From NCBI GenBank assembly GCA_947034885.2, contig OZ019759.1:14262501-14326500 (forward strand): a DNA stretch of 64,000 nucleotides. Direction: 5' to 3'. The first letter of the stretch is position 1, and every line of letters begins with the position of its first letter. This document shows positions 23,749-37,500 of this stretch, piece after piece. The notes beneath the pieces were generated by a model. It saw nothing but the letters and a program-made list of their open reading frames with translations, did not search any database and was not told the DNA's origin. The translations under genes and the position numbers were made by a program. This DNA is from Thuidium tamariscinum (taxonomy: Eukaryota; Streptophyta; Bryopsida; Hypnales; Thuidiaceae).

Positions 23749-26700
23749 GGGAACCTAGAATACAGGTTTTTAATATTTAGTATAGAATTAGGAATAAGGA
23801 AGCTAATATTAGATAAATTTTTCGATTCTTTGATCAAGAATAGGGAAAATTAGTAAGATTAGGAAGAGGTGGAAATTGGAGATATCCAATTGGGATAATT
23901 AGGTTAAGGAAGGGAAGTGGAAACCCTCACCTGAGCGGAAAATCCGGAACCAGATATAGGATCTGGGGTTAGCCCTAGGATCATTGACGGGTCCAGATGT
24001 CATCCAAGGGCCACCATCAGTCGTCCAGGAGCCAACGAAACCCTAACTAGCGATGATGGCGCCGTCGGAAGGAAGTGGATGAAACCCTAATGACTGGAAC
24101 CTTCGGAAATCGCGGAACTATCAATTAACGGCTAGTTCCGAGGTTCAAGGGGTCTTGGCTGATGGAGGGGTCGTCACTCTCATTTGGTGGCGATTGAGTT
24201 TGGTGTTGCTCGGATGTGTTTTGAGAGCTCTTCTGGTGTTGTGAGAGCGAGAATTTTGAGAGCTTCAGAGTTTCCGGTTCTTGCATCGCGGAAGTGCACG
24301 CGGCCGACTTGAGGGAAGAGGGTTCTGAGTGAGCGCCTCGTGTTTTCTTTGAGCACCGGTTGTGTTTTGAGGGTTTGTGGTGAGATAATTTGTCTTGAAG
24401 TCTTGAGCGCTTATCTGAGTGAGAGATGGGGAGGTCTGAGGAAGCGGAGGATCCGGTTTCCCTAAACCTGAAGTCTATGACTCCGGGAGTGCCCAAGGAC
24501 GCTAAGGAGCGCGCTTATTTGGAGGAGGACCTGACCCAGATCGGCTGCCTAGGGTTGCTGCAGCACCCATGGAACCTCAAGGATGAAGAGATGGTCCGGG
24601 AGGTGATAGAGGATCAGTCCAGTGAGTGGAGCCGGACTGTTAGGGCGCTTCCTAACCGGTGGACAGCGGAGCTTTGGAGGAAGGCGTATGGGTTTCCTAA
24701 GGAGGAAGAAGAATTAGCCTCAAGGACGGACAAGTTCTTGAAGGGTAAGTTCTCCAAACCGCCGCATCCTAAGGACGGGTATATAGTCGCGGAATGTGCA
24801 AGCAAGAGGGATAGGAGAGCACTTGTTAGAGTTCCTTACTCCTATTTTGTATCCAAAAAGGCCAACCCGAATTACACCCACTATAGCCAATACGATCTTT
24901 GGGGCACTATCCAGGGACCGGAAGGTTAGTTGGGGAATGGTAATCCGAGATCATGTAGGAAAATTGGTAACTGCGGTCGGAAAGTCTAAACCCACCATCT
25001 TTAGTCCTTTTCTCTTCCATCTGTATCACTCTCTAGATCTGTTGAGGGATAGGGAAGCCACAATGTACAAGTCGGCTTTAGTGATGCTAAAGTATGACAT
25101 CAGTCCTCGCCCGGAATCGGAAAGTGAGGAAGAGAGGGAAGAGAAGGGAGCCTCGCAAGGACCAGGGTCCTCAGAGAAGGAGAGAAAGAAGGAAAAAGAG
25201 CCAGTGGTAGAAAAAGTGAAAGAGGATCCGGTTTGGTCTAGTAACAGGAAGGAGGATCCGTTGGGAAGAGTTATCACGGATTTGGAGAGGATCCGAAAGG
25301 ATCAGAGTGGGGAAAGAGAGGAAGTCCGGAAGGCATGTAGTTTGATGGGAAACATCAGCACCTCTGTTTTGTATGAGAAAATAGAGGAACTTCTCAAAAG
25401 TCAGGATGTTGGGAAGTAGGAGAGCCGGATTGCGGAATTGTCCACTCAGGTTAGGGATCTCCAACATCAATTGGAGAAGAAGTTTGAAGAGTCTAGGAGG
25501 TTGTCGGGTGAGTCCCAAGTAACCCTCATGCGGATCCGGGATTTTATTAAGATTCCGGGCGATGTACTTAACAAAGCCAAATTATTTGATGAGGAAGTGC
25601 ATAAGGCAGGGCCGGCAGTAGCTTCTAAGATGGTGAAGGTACTAGTGGAGTTTGGCGAAAGGATGGAGAGAACTTTGTTTTAGATCAGGGAGGCTTTGCA
25701 AGGGGCTGGTCTGTATCCAGATCCGGAAACGGGGAAGGAAGCCAGCCAAGGTAAGGAAATTGTAATCCCGGTTCCCCAGTTCAAAGTGGCTTCTCCACTT
25801 GACTCTGAAAAGTCCAAGGGCAAGGGTTCAGTGGAAGAGAAGACTCCACAAGCGCCCAAGGCAGCTTCCCGACTTGACCTTGAGGCTGGAGAAGGGGTAA
25901 CACCCGGATCCCAAATCAGGAAGCAAGTCCGGGCGGAAGATAAGGATTAGGAGACACCTCCAAGCAAGGTATCCGAGAAGTCACCCAAGGTTCCTAGCAC
26001 AATGAAGAGGAAGGCTACAGCAAAGAGGGCGAGGAAGAGACCCATTGACCTAGAGTCGGAAGAGGACGAGTCCCGAGAGCAGACCGAGCACGAAGACAAG
26101 GAGTCGGATTCGGAATCCGGATCGGAACCGGAATCGGAACCGGAATCGTCAGAACCGACGAAAATCACGCCTCCAAAATCTACGGGGAAGGGTAAGATAG
26201 CTCCCACGCCTTCCAAGGGCAAAGCAGTTGCGTCCACAAAGGTTTCCACCAGTAGGAAACAGCCAGCACGCAAGGGGGCCGCCAAGCATGCGGATTCCCC
26301 CAAAAAGCGGATGAAAAAGTAGTTAGGAATAGAAAGTAGAGTAGATAGAGAATTTTGAGGAGCAGATTTAGTGGAAAAGGTGGAAAGTTACCTTTCTAGT
26401 AGGTAGGAAGCAGTTAGCAAGGTGCTTTTGACTTAGAATGCACCTGGTCAGTCAGATCCGGATTTTTAAGATTTGGGATCCACTTTTTTGGGGTCCAGTT
26501 GGGTGGATAGGAAAGTGACTTTTGTGGATAGGGAATGCCACCTAGCATTCTCTTGTCCTCTGATTTTGTTCCCTTGGGGCTTTTAGGGTTCCTTTGGGTT
26601 GGTATTTAGAGGTGGTTGTTAGTTGGTTGCCCCGGGTGTTCCTACTTCTATTTTTCCTTTCATTTGCAATTTGATTTCCAGATTTCTACTTTCTAAGAGT

Positions 26701-27715
26701 TGGTCTGAACAAGTCTCGACTCTGGATTGGTATGCCATGCAATGCTAGAACCATTGGATAGTGCAAGGTAGCTGGGTTTGCAGGTGTTTGGATGAGGGGG
26801 CTCCCCCAGACTTTGTCTGAATCCTGTTTCGGGAAATTGAAGTGATTTGGTTGAGGCTACTGGTGTATTAGGATTGAAGTCTAGCGGCTGCAGTCACTTG
26901 GAGGCTTCTGTGTGGGAAAGCCGCTCTTAGATTGGGTGTGTTCTGCTAGGAGAGTGGGCGCATGCCAATTGACGTGTTGTTGAGGTCCTGCTACAACCAG
27001 AAGTGAGGGATGTGCATGCAGTTAGGATCCCCTAGTTATCTGGCTCCTAGATTAAGCCTTAGGAACTGAGTTTGGGTGAGTCTGTCATTGTAGTAATGTG
27101 GGGTTTGTAGGAGTTTCCTGAGTGACCTGCTAGTTGGGATTGCAATCCGGATTAGTTGTGAGGAGGAACTTGCAGCCTATTTCTTTTATGTCTTTTGTTA
27201 TTTTTCTCTTTTAGTGGAACTCCATTCACTATAATCCTGAGGAGGGTAGGATTCAACGCATCCTTCCTAAATGCCAACCGCGGACCCCTCTAATACAGAG
27301 GCTAAACTTCTTTGGTTACTTGATTGACGGGATCCAGAAACCGGATCTGGAAGAGGTACAGAGTTTGGGCACTCCTTCCGGTTCTTAATCCGCCCAGTTG
27401 GATACTGTAAATCCGGATAGGGAAAGGTACAGAGTTTGGGCACTCCTCCCTGTTTGGAAGTTGTTGTGAGAGTTGTAAGGTTTGTGAGATTTATAAAAAA
27501 GGCAATCTATGGGAGTGCGCATGTTGTGAGGAAGTTTCCGGTTGTACACCTGGGTACTGTCGTCTTGAGGTTGTTTTCCGCACTGTGGTATTCCGGTTAT
27601 CTTGAGGAAACTACGTAAAATCCTGTGGGAACGATACACGAGTCATTTGAACGGTGTTAACATCAAATTAGCAACTACAGACGGATTTGTGCTTCCTTGT
27701 GCTACGACATCTATG
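23749..27715 (+). mobile_element. Gag-only LTR-like fossil 1
   Basis: This is an LTR-retroelement-like fossil with a leader (about 23,749-24,425), a Gag-like coding part (about 24,426-26,322) and a tail (about 26,330-27,715). The coding part has a globular N-terminal region with HPWNLKDEEMV, similar in pattern to the putative plant transposon protein region found in plant Ty3-type elements. It continues with a charged coiled-coil-rich middle and a basic tail (RKQPARKGAAK). The 3' tail is shared with fossils 2 and 3. It holds GGATCCGGATTTTTA near its start and GGGAACGATACACGAGTCA and GTGCTACGAC near its end, as in leaders/LTRs of plant Ty3 elements. No protease, reverse transcriptase or integrase is seen. 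It is broken, with roughly four breaks in the coding part, and old rather than fresh. Confidence 0.55.
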
Positions 27716-28140
27716 CATTCACAAAGTGCGAGAGTATAACTCTCTATAAAAAAGTATCTACTATAATTTTAAAGTGTTGTTCTTAGCTTTGATCCTCTTT
27801 TCCTAAACCTTTCTTACATTTTTCTAAATGACAGACAATGAATGTATTTTAATTGTAAATTCAGAAGCTTCTATTAGCATTAGGATTACAAATATATACT
27901 ATTTTTAGAAGACATGTATACCAAAGATAGAAATGGTGATTGTTTTCATGACATGATTATTTGGAAATATAGTGATAGGTGTATTTCTTAATCTTGATAC
28001 CCCAAAATTAAAAAAATTTGGAAGGGAAGGTATAGTACCTAAATTTGAAAAATGATGACGTAGGGGTAAAAATGAGACTAAGAGGTGTGGCAACCTAGAA
28101 ATCACCTAAGTAGGTTTCTAAACAAAATATGGGAAAAAGG
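27716..28140. other. AT-rich spacer between fossils 1 and 2
   Basis: No gene is seen. The composition differs sharply from the CCGGA-rich sequence on both sides, so this is either the original flanking DNA or an insertion. Confidence 0.35.
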
Positions 28141-31100
28141 GATCTATTCAATCCCCATTTTTTTTGTTTTAGTAGTCTAACATACAATTAGGTCTACGAC
28201 CGAAAACCGGAAAACCACAGACCGGAAATAGAAAAACTGCGTTAAGAGACAGAGTAAGAATCTGGATACGACTAACCTAGCGACCGAGACCGGATAGGCA
28301 ATGAGTGGCTACCAAGTCTAGGGATCGTCGGGAACTCTTCTACTTGACCAGGAACGTTTAACCTAATGGTCAGTAATTAATGTTGGGGGAAAAGTATAAG
28401 ACCAGAGAGTAGGGTGAGGTCCTGCCACTTTCTTACACACAAATTGAGAAAGGGTCTTCTAGCAAAGAGAGAGAGCGTATCTAGTCTGCAGAGAGAGGAA
28501 AGAGAGAGACGGTCTGTCAATCTGGTCTGGTGCAGACTTGAGTGACCATCCTTAGAATTGTGGTGAGATTATTGAGCGCGGTTAGGTCAATCAAGTTGGA
28601 CCTCGTCTAGTTAGCGCAAGCAAGGAGCGAGCGATGGCGAGTGAGGTGCAAGAGGATGTGATTCTAACCTTTTTAGAATGTCAATCCGGTCGTGCCCTCG
28701 AATGCACAAGATAAGCTGAAGTTGGAGCTGGAGGAAGACCTCAAGCAGATGGGGTGCGAGGGATTTTTGGCTCATCCGTGGAACCTGAAGGACGAGGAGA
28801 TGGTGGTGGAGTTGTTGGACAACCAGACCAATGAGTGGAAGGGGACGGTCCGGGCGCTACCTAGAGAGTGGAACGTGGCAATGTGGCGCAAGGTGTACGC
28901 GTTCGAGCAAGGCGGAGATGCGGTGGCCTCCTGGACAGACAAATTCCACCTGGGTAAGTTTCGGAGACCCACAAATCCGAAGGATGGTTTCACAGTAACG
29001 GAGTGCATTTCACTTAGGCACCGGAGATTACTTCAATTTATGATGGTAATCCTCAACCCGGATAGGCCGAGTAGGATCACGGTCACCATAGCCAACACCA
29101 TTTTTGGTGCGCTATCGGGAGACCGGAAGATAGATTGGGGGTTAGTGATGCGGGACCAGATGTTTAAGATATTGAATGGGATTGGGAAGTCAAAACCCTC
29201 CTCCATTTCACCATTCCTGTTTCACTTGTACCACTCGTTAGACCTCTTGAGGGAGCATGAGAGGGAGGCCTACGAGGTAGGGGCAGCCATGGTTGAGTAC
29301 AACATAGAGAATGCGGAGGCGGATAAGGACCAAGATGATGAGATTTCAAAGGGAGAGGGTCAAGTTGAGCAACAGGGGAAACTCCAAGAGAGAAAGGAGG
29401 AACTAGAGGTAGGGGGAGATAGTCTACCACTGGAGAACCCCGTAGTTACAGTGGGGGCCCAAGGAGCAGATCCGGTTTGGAACCAGGATCCCTTGATGAG
29501 GGTCATTCAGAACCTAGATGACTTCAGGAGGCACCACCTAGAAGAGAAGAAGGTGTTGCAAGGGTTGTACAGAGCCCTGGGCAATGTTCCGCCTTCCAAA
29601 GTTATGGAGAACTTGGAGGAATTGATCCGGAAGGTGCATGAGGGTCGGGACAAGGGAGAAGTGACCCGGCTAACTAATCAGCTCTCAGCCCTAAAGAAGG
29701 AGCTTCACCAGAAGCAAGAGGAGCTGGACGAGGAGAAGCGACTCTCCATTCAGGCCCGGAATACTCTCGGAGAAATCCAGGAGTTTATTACTCATCCGAG
29801 CGAGGTCGTCAACAAGGCCATGCTCTTCGACCGGAAGGTGTTGGAGGCAAGGAAGATGGTAGGCCCCCAGCTGCTCATAGCGCTGGTGGCTTACAATAAG
29901 AAGATGGAGGCGGCACTGGAGAAGTGGCGAGCGGTTGTCACCGAGGTCCAGGTAAGCCCCATTCCGGTCTCAAGACCGGAAGAGCAGAAGATGGAGGAGG
30001 AGCAGCCGAAGACGCAGCCTCCACCAACCACAGTCGCAAAGGAAGCCGTAGTGACCGAGCCTGCAAGGGAGGAAGAAAGGAGGTCTGAGATAGTGATGGA
30101 GGAACCCGTTCAACGGACCAGGAATGAAGAACCTAAGGCATCGGAGCTTGAGAGGTCTAAGGGACCGAAACCAGAGCCATGTGTGCTACGGGAGGTTGCA
30201 TGTCGCAACCTGGAAAGTCATCTTTAGTCTAGAAAGTATAAATTAGGTTTTAATTCTTTTGATTTGTCATATAAATTTGTGATTTACTAGTCTAAATCTA
30301 GATTTATAGTATAGTAATGAAAACCGGAAGATCGGGAAACAATAAAGAGATAAATTTGCTAAGAGAGAAATTTTCTTTTTACCGGAACCGGAACCGGAAT
30401 ACCTCTTTGGAAGAGGAGGAGGATGAAGAGTCCACCTCTAGATCTGGAGGTGAGGAGTCAAAACCGGATTCTGATCCGGATGCCAAGTTGGCCATGACAC
30501 AGAAGGTCAAGGCCCAACTGAAGGCAAAATCATCTCAGGCGAGGAAGCGCAAGAACACTTCCGGTTCTGCTTGGAAACAGCCACCAAGAAAGGGCGCCGC
30601 CAAGATGGAAGAGACTCCAGGGAAGCGGCCAAGGAAATAGGTTTAGGGTTACGTACAACAATAGGTAGGTGGCTGAAAACCTAAATTTTTGGTAGAAAAC
30701 ACTTTTCAAGTTGCTTTTAGGTGAGTAGGTAAGCTTGACTCCACTGGATCCGGATTTTTCAGATCTGAGATCCACTTTTTACGGACAATGCTGGCTGTTA
30801 GTGGAAGTGAACTGAGAGTTGGATAAGGTGAATGACCCGTGTCATTCCCTTGTGGTTGGCTTGGATTTCCCTTGGGTTGTAGTTTCCCTTGGGTTGTAAA
30901 GTATTTAGGTGTTAGTTTTCAGTTTATTAGTGGGGCATTTTCATACCTTGTTTTCCTAGCATTGTGCAATTCAAATCAGCTTTTCTGGTTCACATTGAGG
31001 TGGCGGCGTGTATTCCAGTGGGTGACCCTGTTGGTGTATGTTCTGTAGAGTTGCAAGAATAGGTAGGGAGAGAGTGTGCCCGGATATTGGGTTTATCCGG

Positions 31101-31885
31101 ATTCTTGGGAGTGTATGTGCAATCTGTGTGTGATGGTGGATCCCTGATCCCTCAGTGCGATCGGTTCCGGTTTTTCGGTATCTGAAGATAGTCCCAGTCA
31201 CTTGGAGCTATAGCCGTTGATGATTCCGGACAACTCCAGTTCAAGCGATAGACAGGTTCTTTGGTAACCGGAAATGTGTAGGGAAGGTGACGACTTCTCA
31301 ATCCGCCCGTCCTGGATTCTGCCCAGAGTTTAGACTAACCCAGTAGGCTGTCGTTGTAGTGTAAGTTAGATTTTGACTAAAGTTCCTTGCGTGACCTGCT
31401 AGGCCAGATAGCTATCCGGTTTAGTTGTGAGGGAAACTAGGTTGAATAGGATTGATGTTGTTCTGTTTGTTTCTTTATTTAAGTGGCACTCTTGACACTC
31501 TAAAACGCAGAGGGTAGGTTGTAAGCTTCCTTCCTTAATCACAATACGCAGATCCCTCTTTGTTCAGAGGTTAAACTCGATTCCGGACACTGGTTACTGG
31601 AAAAAACCGGAAAGTATCTTAGGATGTAGAAGAGCTAGACTTGCTACCCACTCTCTGTTCCGGTTTGGATTCTGTAAGTCTGTAAATAGGGGAGTCTGTA
31701 GAGTTTTAGAGTATGATTAGGTAAGATTAGATAAGTGTGCTTGGTGTTTTTGTGGTAATCCTTGTTTTGATTTTCGGATATTCGTCCTCTAGCAACCAAA
31801 TCTCTGTGGGAACGATAAACGAGTCACTTTAGGGCCATTTCCGGTCTTAGAGAAGCAACTTGACTTTCCTGTGCTACGACATTGC
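28141..31885 (+). mobile_element. Gag-only LTR-like fossil 2
   Basis: The parts are a leader (about 28,141-28,691), a Gag-like coding part (about 28,692-30,640) and a tail (about 30,650-31,885). This is the best preserved copy. Its N-terminal region carries HPWNLKDEEMV, ISPFLFHLYHSLDLL and a HRRLLQF...PSRITVTIANTIF stretch, followed by an extended coiled-coil region and a basic C-terminus (KQPPRKGAAK). The tail has the same landmarks as fossil 1: GGATCCGGATTTTTC near 30,750, GGGAACGATAAACGAGTCAC near 31,810 and GTGCTACGACA near 31,870. No pol genes are present. It is nearly whole in its coding part, with about one break. Age relative to fossil 1: probably younger, judged by coding preservation. 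Confidence 0.55.
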
Positions 31886-33685
31886 TAGAGGGACTTCGCC
31901 GCCACGGAGGGAGACCAAGTTCATAGACTTGGTCGGCGAGTCCCCAAGCAAGTCGTCACCAACGGTGATTGTGCAACAGAAGATCGAGGAGGTGGTAAAG
32001 ACGGCGGTTCAAGTCCACTCGATACTGAAGACCGGATTTGGATCCGGATCGCCAAGCAGGGGCCCAGTCCGGATTGTCGAGAGAGTGGAGGAGCTGACTC
32101 CACAAAGCAAGGCAGTCCACCATCCGCCCATCACCGGATTACTCAAGAGGAAGATCACGGAGACACCCACGGTGAAGGCCCGGTTTGAAGAGGAGGATGA
32201 GGACTCGGAGGAGGAGACCGACTCCGGTGATGAGTCGGACCAGTACTCTGACGCGGACTAGGCACTGGTGGAGACAAAGAAGAGTCAAGCCAAGGCGCGA
32301 GGTAAGGCCAAGCCAAGACCCAAGCTAGTCAAGATGTACCGGTCTCCGGCCGGAAAGAAGCAGCCAGCCCGGAAGGGAGCCTCACCTATCAAGCGGTTGA
32401 GGAAGTAGATGAGCATTAGTTTTAGGTAGGTAGGAAAGGCGGCTAACCTTTAGCCAAAGCAGGGTATAATTAGAATAGAAGTTTTGAACTTAGACCGGAT
32501 CCGGATTTTTAGGATCTGAGATCCTATTTTGTTGGTATTTTTGGATTTTTGTGGAAGTCAACCTGCCCAAGTTGTGAAAGAATGTCAGGTGGCATTCTCT
32601 GGGGTTGGTGTTGATTCCACCTGCACTTTTAGGTTATACTCGTAGTTTAGTATTTAAACCCGGTTTGTAATTGAATCCGGGCACGCATTATATTATCTTA
32701 CTTTCACAAGTTTTTGTATTGCAAATACAAGTCAGAACCTTTTTAGTTCACTCTGAAGTGGACTGTGTACGTTGGACCTTGTCAAAGTCTTGTCGCGATA
32801 GTTAGGATTGCAGCCTTGTGTGGATGAGTGTGTGCCCGGATGTTCAGTTTATCCGGTCTCTGGACTTAAAGTGAACTCGGTTTTGATAGGGAATTTGCGT
32901 GGGATCTCATAGTGTGTTCCGGAATAGGTCTGGGGAGTACTCATTAGAGATAGATACTCGTAAAGTCTGGGTTTGAGATCGGGAGCGTCCAGCCAAATGC
33001 CAACTGAAAGGTGACCCGGTCTCTTTAGAGGAAAGAAGGACTAGTGAGGAATCCAGCTCTCTTACGCAAGCTACCGCCCTTGTTCTGCTAGGACTTACAC
33101 TAACTTGGTAATCTGTCATTGTAGTATTTGTTAGGAATAGGTAGGAGTGCTTGCTTGACCTGCTAGACCGGATCAATTCCAGTCTAGTTGTAAAGTATTC
33201 CAGTCTGATTAGGATTAGTTCATTTTTCTTTATAGTGGAACTTCTGACACTTTAAAACTTGAAGGGTAGGAGTAAGCTTCCTTCCTAAACACCCAAAAGA
33301 GCAGACCCCTCTTGTTACAGAGGTTAAACCTACACTTGGTTACTTATTTAGGGACCAGACCAGAATCTTAGTTTTCGGTCTCCATTCCCATATTCAGAAA
33401 GAGTAAGTAAGAAAACTCTAAATATGATAGTATAAGTGGAGAGGAAACTCTCTACAGTCAGAGGATTGATCTCATTTACGGTCCAAAGTAAATTCTACGA
33501 AAATCTTAGATCGGGACCGGATCATTCTTTGCTTGGGTTTTGTTGTGGTAACCACTAACGTATTCCAATCTTTCAAAAACTTCCGACCAAATCCCTTGGG
33601 AACGATACACGAGTCACTTTAAGGTTAACTTAGTACATTCTAACACCTTAAAGAAGGAATTGTGCTTTCCTGTGCTACGACAAGA
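31886..33685 (+). mobile_element. Gag-only LTR-like fossil 3, 3' part only
   Basis: Only the C-terminal portion of the Gag-like region is present (about 31,886-32,408, acidic then ending in a KKQPARKGA-type basic tail). It is followed by the shared tail (about 32,490-33,685) with GGATCCGGATTTTTAGGATC near its start and GGGAACGATACACGAGTCAC near 33,600. It abuts the end of fossil 2 directly, so the two share a tail junction as in a tandem element pair formed by unequal recombination. Partial and broken. Confidence 0.5.
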
Positions 33686-33729
33686 GGGCCACAAAATGAA
33701 CTTCATATTTATGTATAGAATATGACTAG

Positions 33730-36700
33730 GATAAAACTTCAATACAAGTTGTCGTACGCGCAGTCTAGCAGAAAGCACCTTTATCACACCCAAACGTGAT
33801 AATATGACACGGAATATCGTCCCAGGAGATTCCAGACGTTACTAATAGTTGCGTTTTCCGGTTTCTAGGTTTCCCAGCTCAAAACACCCAAATTACTACT
33901 CTTAATCCGGAAAACCAACTTGTCTTCCGGAACTCTTTTTCTGGATCCGTCGTTTCTTTCCGAATCCGTCTCTCAACTATGACCGGATTCCTTTCTCGGA
34001 TCCGGATTTCACCTTCACCCGGATCCGTCTCAATCCGGAATCCGGTTCCGTCACTCAATAATCGGTTTTTGATACCCCTGTTTTACCCTCAGGGAGTCCT
34101 CTCTTGATCTTTAGAGGGGTAGGGACTTACCACTCGTAAACCTCACGCTCTCTCCTCTCAAACAAAACACACGAAAACACCCAAAATATATCCGGTGTTG
34201 TATTAGGGCCGGATTCGGATCCTCACAACTTCCCGGATAACTCTAGGCCAATCCGGTTAGCAGGTCACTCAGGACTACTTCACTTGCCCTTACTACAACG
34301 ACAGATTCGAAAACCCCTAGACCCGAAAGGACGTATTTTCCTAGTTCTTCGGATTGACTCACTGGTTGGCAGACCTTCCGATGGACGGAACTTTCCTATG
34401 GCGGCTACTTAACTCCGCACGGATCCGCCCCTGCGGTTCCGGAACCTCCTCCTCGTCACTCCTGGACTCACACCGGATCACCGTTCCGGTGAATTAAAGG
34501 CTCCACGCTCAAACTCACGATTCAAAATCCTAACTCTCAGAAGTTGGTCACTCAGTTCGGATTTCAAGTGTATAAGAATCCGGATTCCTCCTCACCCTTC
34601 CCTCTTGCCTCTCAATACTTCAACGAACACACCCAGAAAAGACTCAAACACAGGTTAGAGCTAGAATGTCCATCCGCTAGCTCAAATTAAAGAAGGGAAT
34701 GAAAATACAATGGAATATGCACTAGGAGGGAATGACAGGCCAACTAACTTGCCTGCCCCTTAAAAGCTCAAAACAGAATGAAAGTCAAAGCCTAAAAACA
34801 GAAACGGAATGCCAACAAGGCAAAAAGAAAATCCGAAACAACCAATCGGAGCCCAACCGGATTATCCGGAAAGGTCCGGCCAGTTGTTCCTAAAGTTCCG
34901 GATCGGGGCCCACATCCGGGAAATCCGTCCAGGAAACTTCCGTCCCAAAACCTCAAAATCCTACCTAACTACTCAACCCTATCCTACTTACGCGCCCGCT
35001 TCGATGTCGTGCCCACAGGCGGAACTGAACTCCTCCGCGTTGCTACCTTGGGAGGGGGAGCCTTCTTGGTGGCGGATCGGGTCTGCCTCTTCTGAATCGG
35101 AACCGGTGGCGTTCCGCTGTCTTCCGTCGAAGTCTCCTCCGAATCCGCCTCGGAGCTTTCCGAATGCTCCACTCCCTGGAATCCGCCCTGCTCCCTAACT
35201 TCATCACGGATGATGAGGGGCAGATTGTCTTCCCTGTCCGAGTCATCCAAGATGACTGTCTTGCTGCGCGGATCTTTGCCCGGAACTCTGTCTGGCTCGT
35301 TCATGTGGGCGAACTTCTCCGGATTCTCCCTGGCCGGATTCGCTAGGGCCTTCATCCGGATCTCCAGGTCGAGCCGTGGTGATGCCCTCTTCTCTTGTGG
35401 TTCCGTAGGTGTGTTGGACGGTCCGGCCGCATTCGGATCCGATCCGAGCTCGCCGAGGTTCTTCACAACCGACGAGTTTCTGAGTAGCTTCCGATCCGTC
35501 GACATCCGTCCTTGCGCTCCGGGGTTGAAGTCCGTATAAACCTGCTGGTTGAGCAAGCTCGACAGTCCTTCCCCCAACTCCGGATTGAGAGCCCCAATTA
35601 AGGCCCTCATCTCCTTCAGTACCCCTTCCATCTTGGCCTGGTAATCCACCAAGATGGTGATGACTTTCGATCCGGTGACGTGCCCTTCCGTCATCAACCG
35701 GGCGGAAAACAGTTTCGCCCTCATCACTGTGTCCGCCGGCTGGGCCACCAACTCTTGCAGGTTCTGAACCAAGGAGGTGGCCTCGACGATCTTTCCGTTG
35801 GCGACACTGAGATCACCCTCCAGGTAATTCACCGTGCTCTGGAGCCCATTCCGCTCCTCTTCCGCCTTCCGCCGTCTCTCCTCAGCTACCCGGGCCAGAT
35901 CTTCCGCCTGTCGGGTCCGATCCGTCTGGTTCCGGGCTTCGTCCTCCCACTTCCGGATCTCCTCATCCTTCTTCCGCAACACCTCTTGAGTCGGAAGACG
36001 GTCGAGGATTTCCGGAATATCTTCGATCTTCACCGCGCCCAGCTTCGTGACGATCTGCTCGAGTATCGCCTCATACTGGTTGTTGTCCGCGTGTGCCATC
36101 ATGGCGTGACGGATGATGGTGTCGAAGTGGTTCCGCTTCTTCTTCCCCAAGGTCGATCTGGGTGGATCCGGGTCTGGGTGTCCCCTCTTATCCGGCGTCG
36201 TGGATTTCTTCCGTTCCGCCTTCCATTCCGGCTAGCTGGCCGGCTTCTGCTCTTCCGGGTCCTCGTCCATCCGCTCGTCCTCTGGGTCCTCCGGTTCCTT
36301 CTCCAATTCATCCGTCAAGCTGTACTTGAGGATCTGAATTCCCGTCTCATAGCGGAGGAGTTCCGGGCCACTCAATACATCATTGTGGTGGTACAGGTGG
36401 AAGAGATAGGCACTGATGGTGTTGGTCTTCTCCCGTCCCACATGCTCGGCTAGCCAATTAACTACCCACTGGAGGACTAGGCTCCAGTTGACTATCCGCT
36501 TCTCAAAACACCTGAAGATGGTGTTTGCTACCGTCACCGTGACACGGGTAGGCTTTTCCGGGTAGAGGATGGGAATCAGGAATTCCAACATCCGTCTATG
36601 CCGGTCGTTCGTGCAATCCGGAACTGAATATCCGTCCTTAGGGTGGGGCGGATTCCGGAACTTGTTAACACCGAACTTGTCCGTCCGGGGAGCCAGTCCT

Positions 36701-37500
36701 GATCCGGTTTTATCAAAACCGTATACTTCCGCCCAGGTATCCGGCGACCAAGCACTCAGTCTACCCCTCACTGTGAGTTGGTACTGATTCAGAACTCCCG
36801 AGAGGATTTCCTGCACCATCTCATCACTCTTTACACTCCACGGGCGCTTGATCAACCCGTAACATCCTAGGAAGACTAAGTCATCCTCTAACTCCTTCCG
36901 ATGCTGCGGATCGGAAGGGATGACTGGCGAAATCGCCTTGGCAGTCACTATCGTTCGTTTCGGATTGGAGGAACTCGCCATCTCTCCGCCCGAGTCGGAA
37001 CTTGTCGGTGCAGTCGGCACCGACCCTGAACTAAATTCGGAACCGATCTCTACTGCTCACTACTCTTTCTCTCTTTATACGCGCTCCAAAACCTGCACAC
37101 AAGCCGTACCTTGATTTGCCAAATCGAAAAGGAAAAATGAAGTGGAGAGGAGGGGTTTATATACCAGTCGGTACCCTGTGTTCCCAGTTCCCCTCGGAAC
37201 GGCGCGACGTTCCCCGGCCGTTACGCTAGTTTCTGTAGGTCGGCGGCGTAGACCCGTAGATGCCGACCATCCGGAACTGGCTCGGATCCGTCCCTAAGTA
37301 GACCAGATCGGTCTTCGACAATGTCGGATCCGTCCTTAGCAAGTTCCGTCTTCCGGAAAGTTCCGTTCCGGATACTGAGGAATCCGAATCCGGAAACTTA
37401 TGCCCATAGTCCGTAAATTCTCCTTAGTCAATCCGGTTCAGACGGATCCCAAGGGAAGAAGACCCTAATTGCCTTCTTTTCTCCATATCTAACCCTAAAA
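33730..37500 (-). mobile_element. Gag-only LTR-like fossil 4
   Basis: This is a minus-strand copy with tail (about 33,730-34,980), Gag-like coding part (about 34,984-37,020) and leader (about 37,021-37,500). The N-terminal region contains KRPWSVKSDEMV and NTISAYLFHLYHH, aligning with HPWNLKDEEMV and SSISPFLFHLYHS of fossil 2. A coiled-coil middle and a basic C-terminus (SKRARK) follow. It is clearly a diverged subfamily rather than a recent duplicate. It lies tail-to-tail with fossil 3. No pol genes are seen. It has about one break in the coding part. Confidence 0.55.

Noticed and set aside
35680-36453. 257-codon plus-strand open frame
   Set aside because: It is antisense to the Gag-like coding part of fossil 4, whose protein pattern matches fossil 2; the plus frame is Leu/Arg-rich with no family signal.
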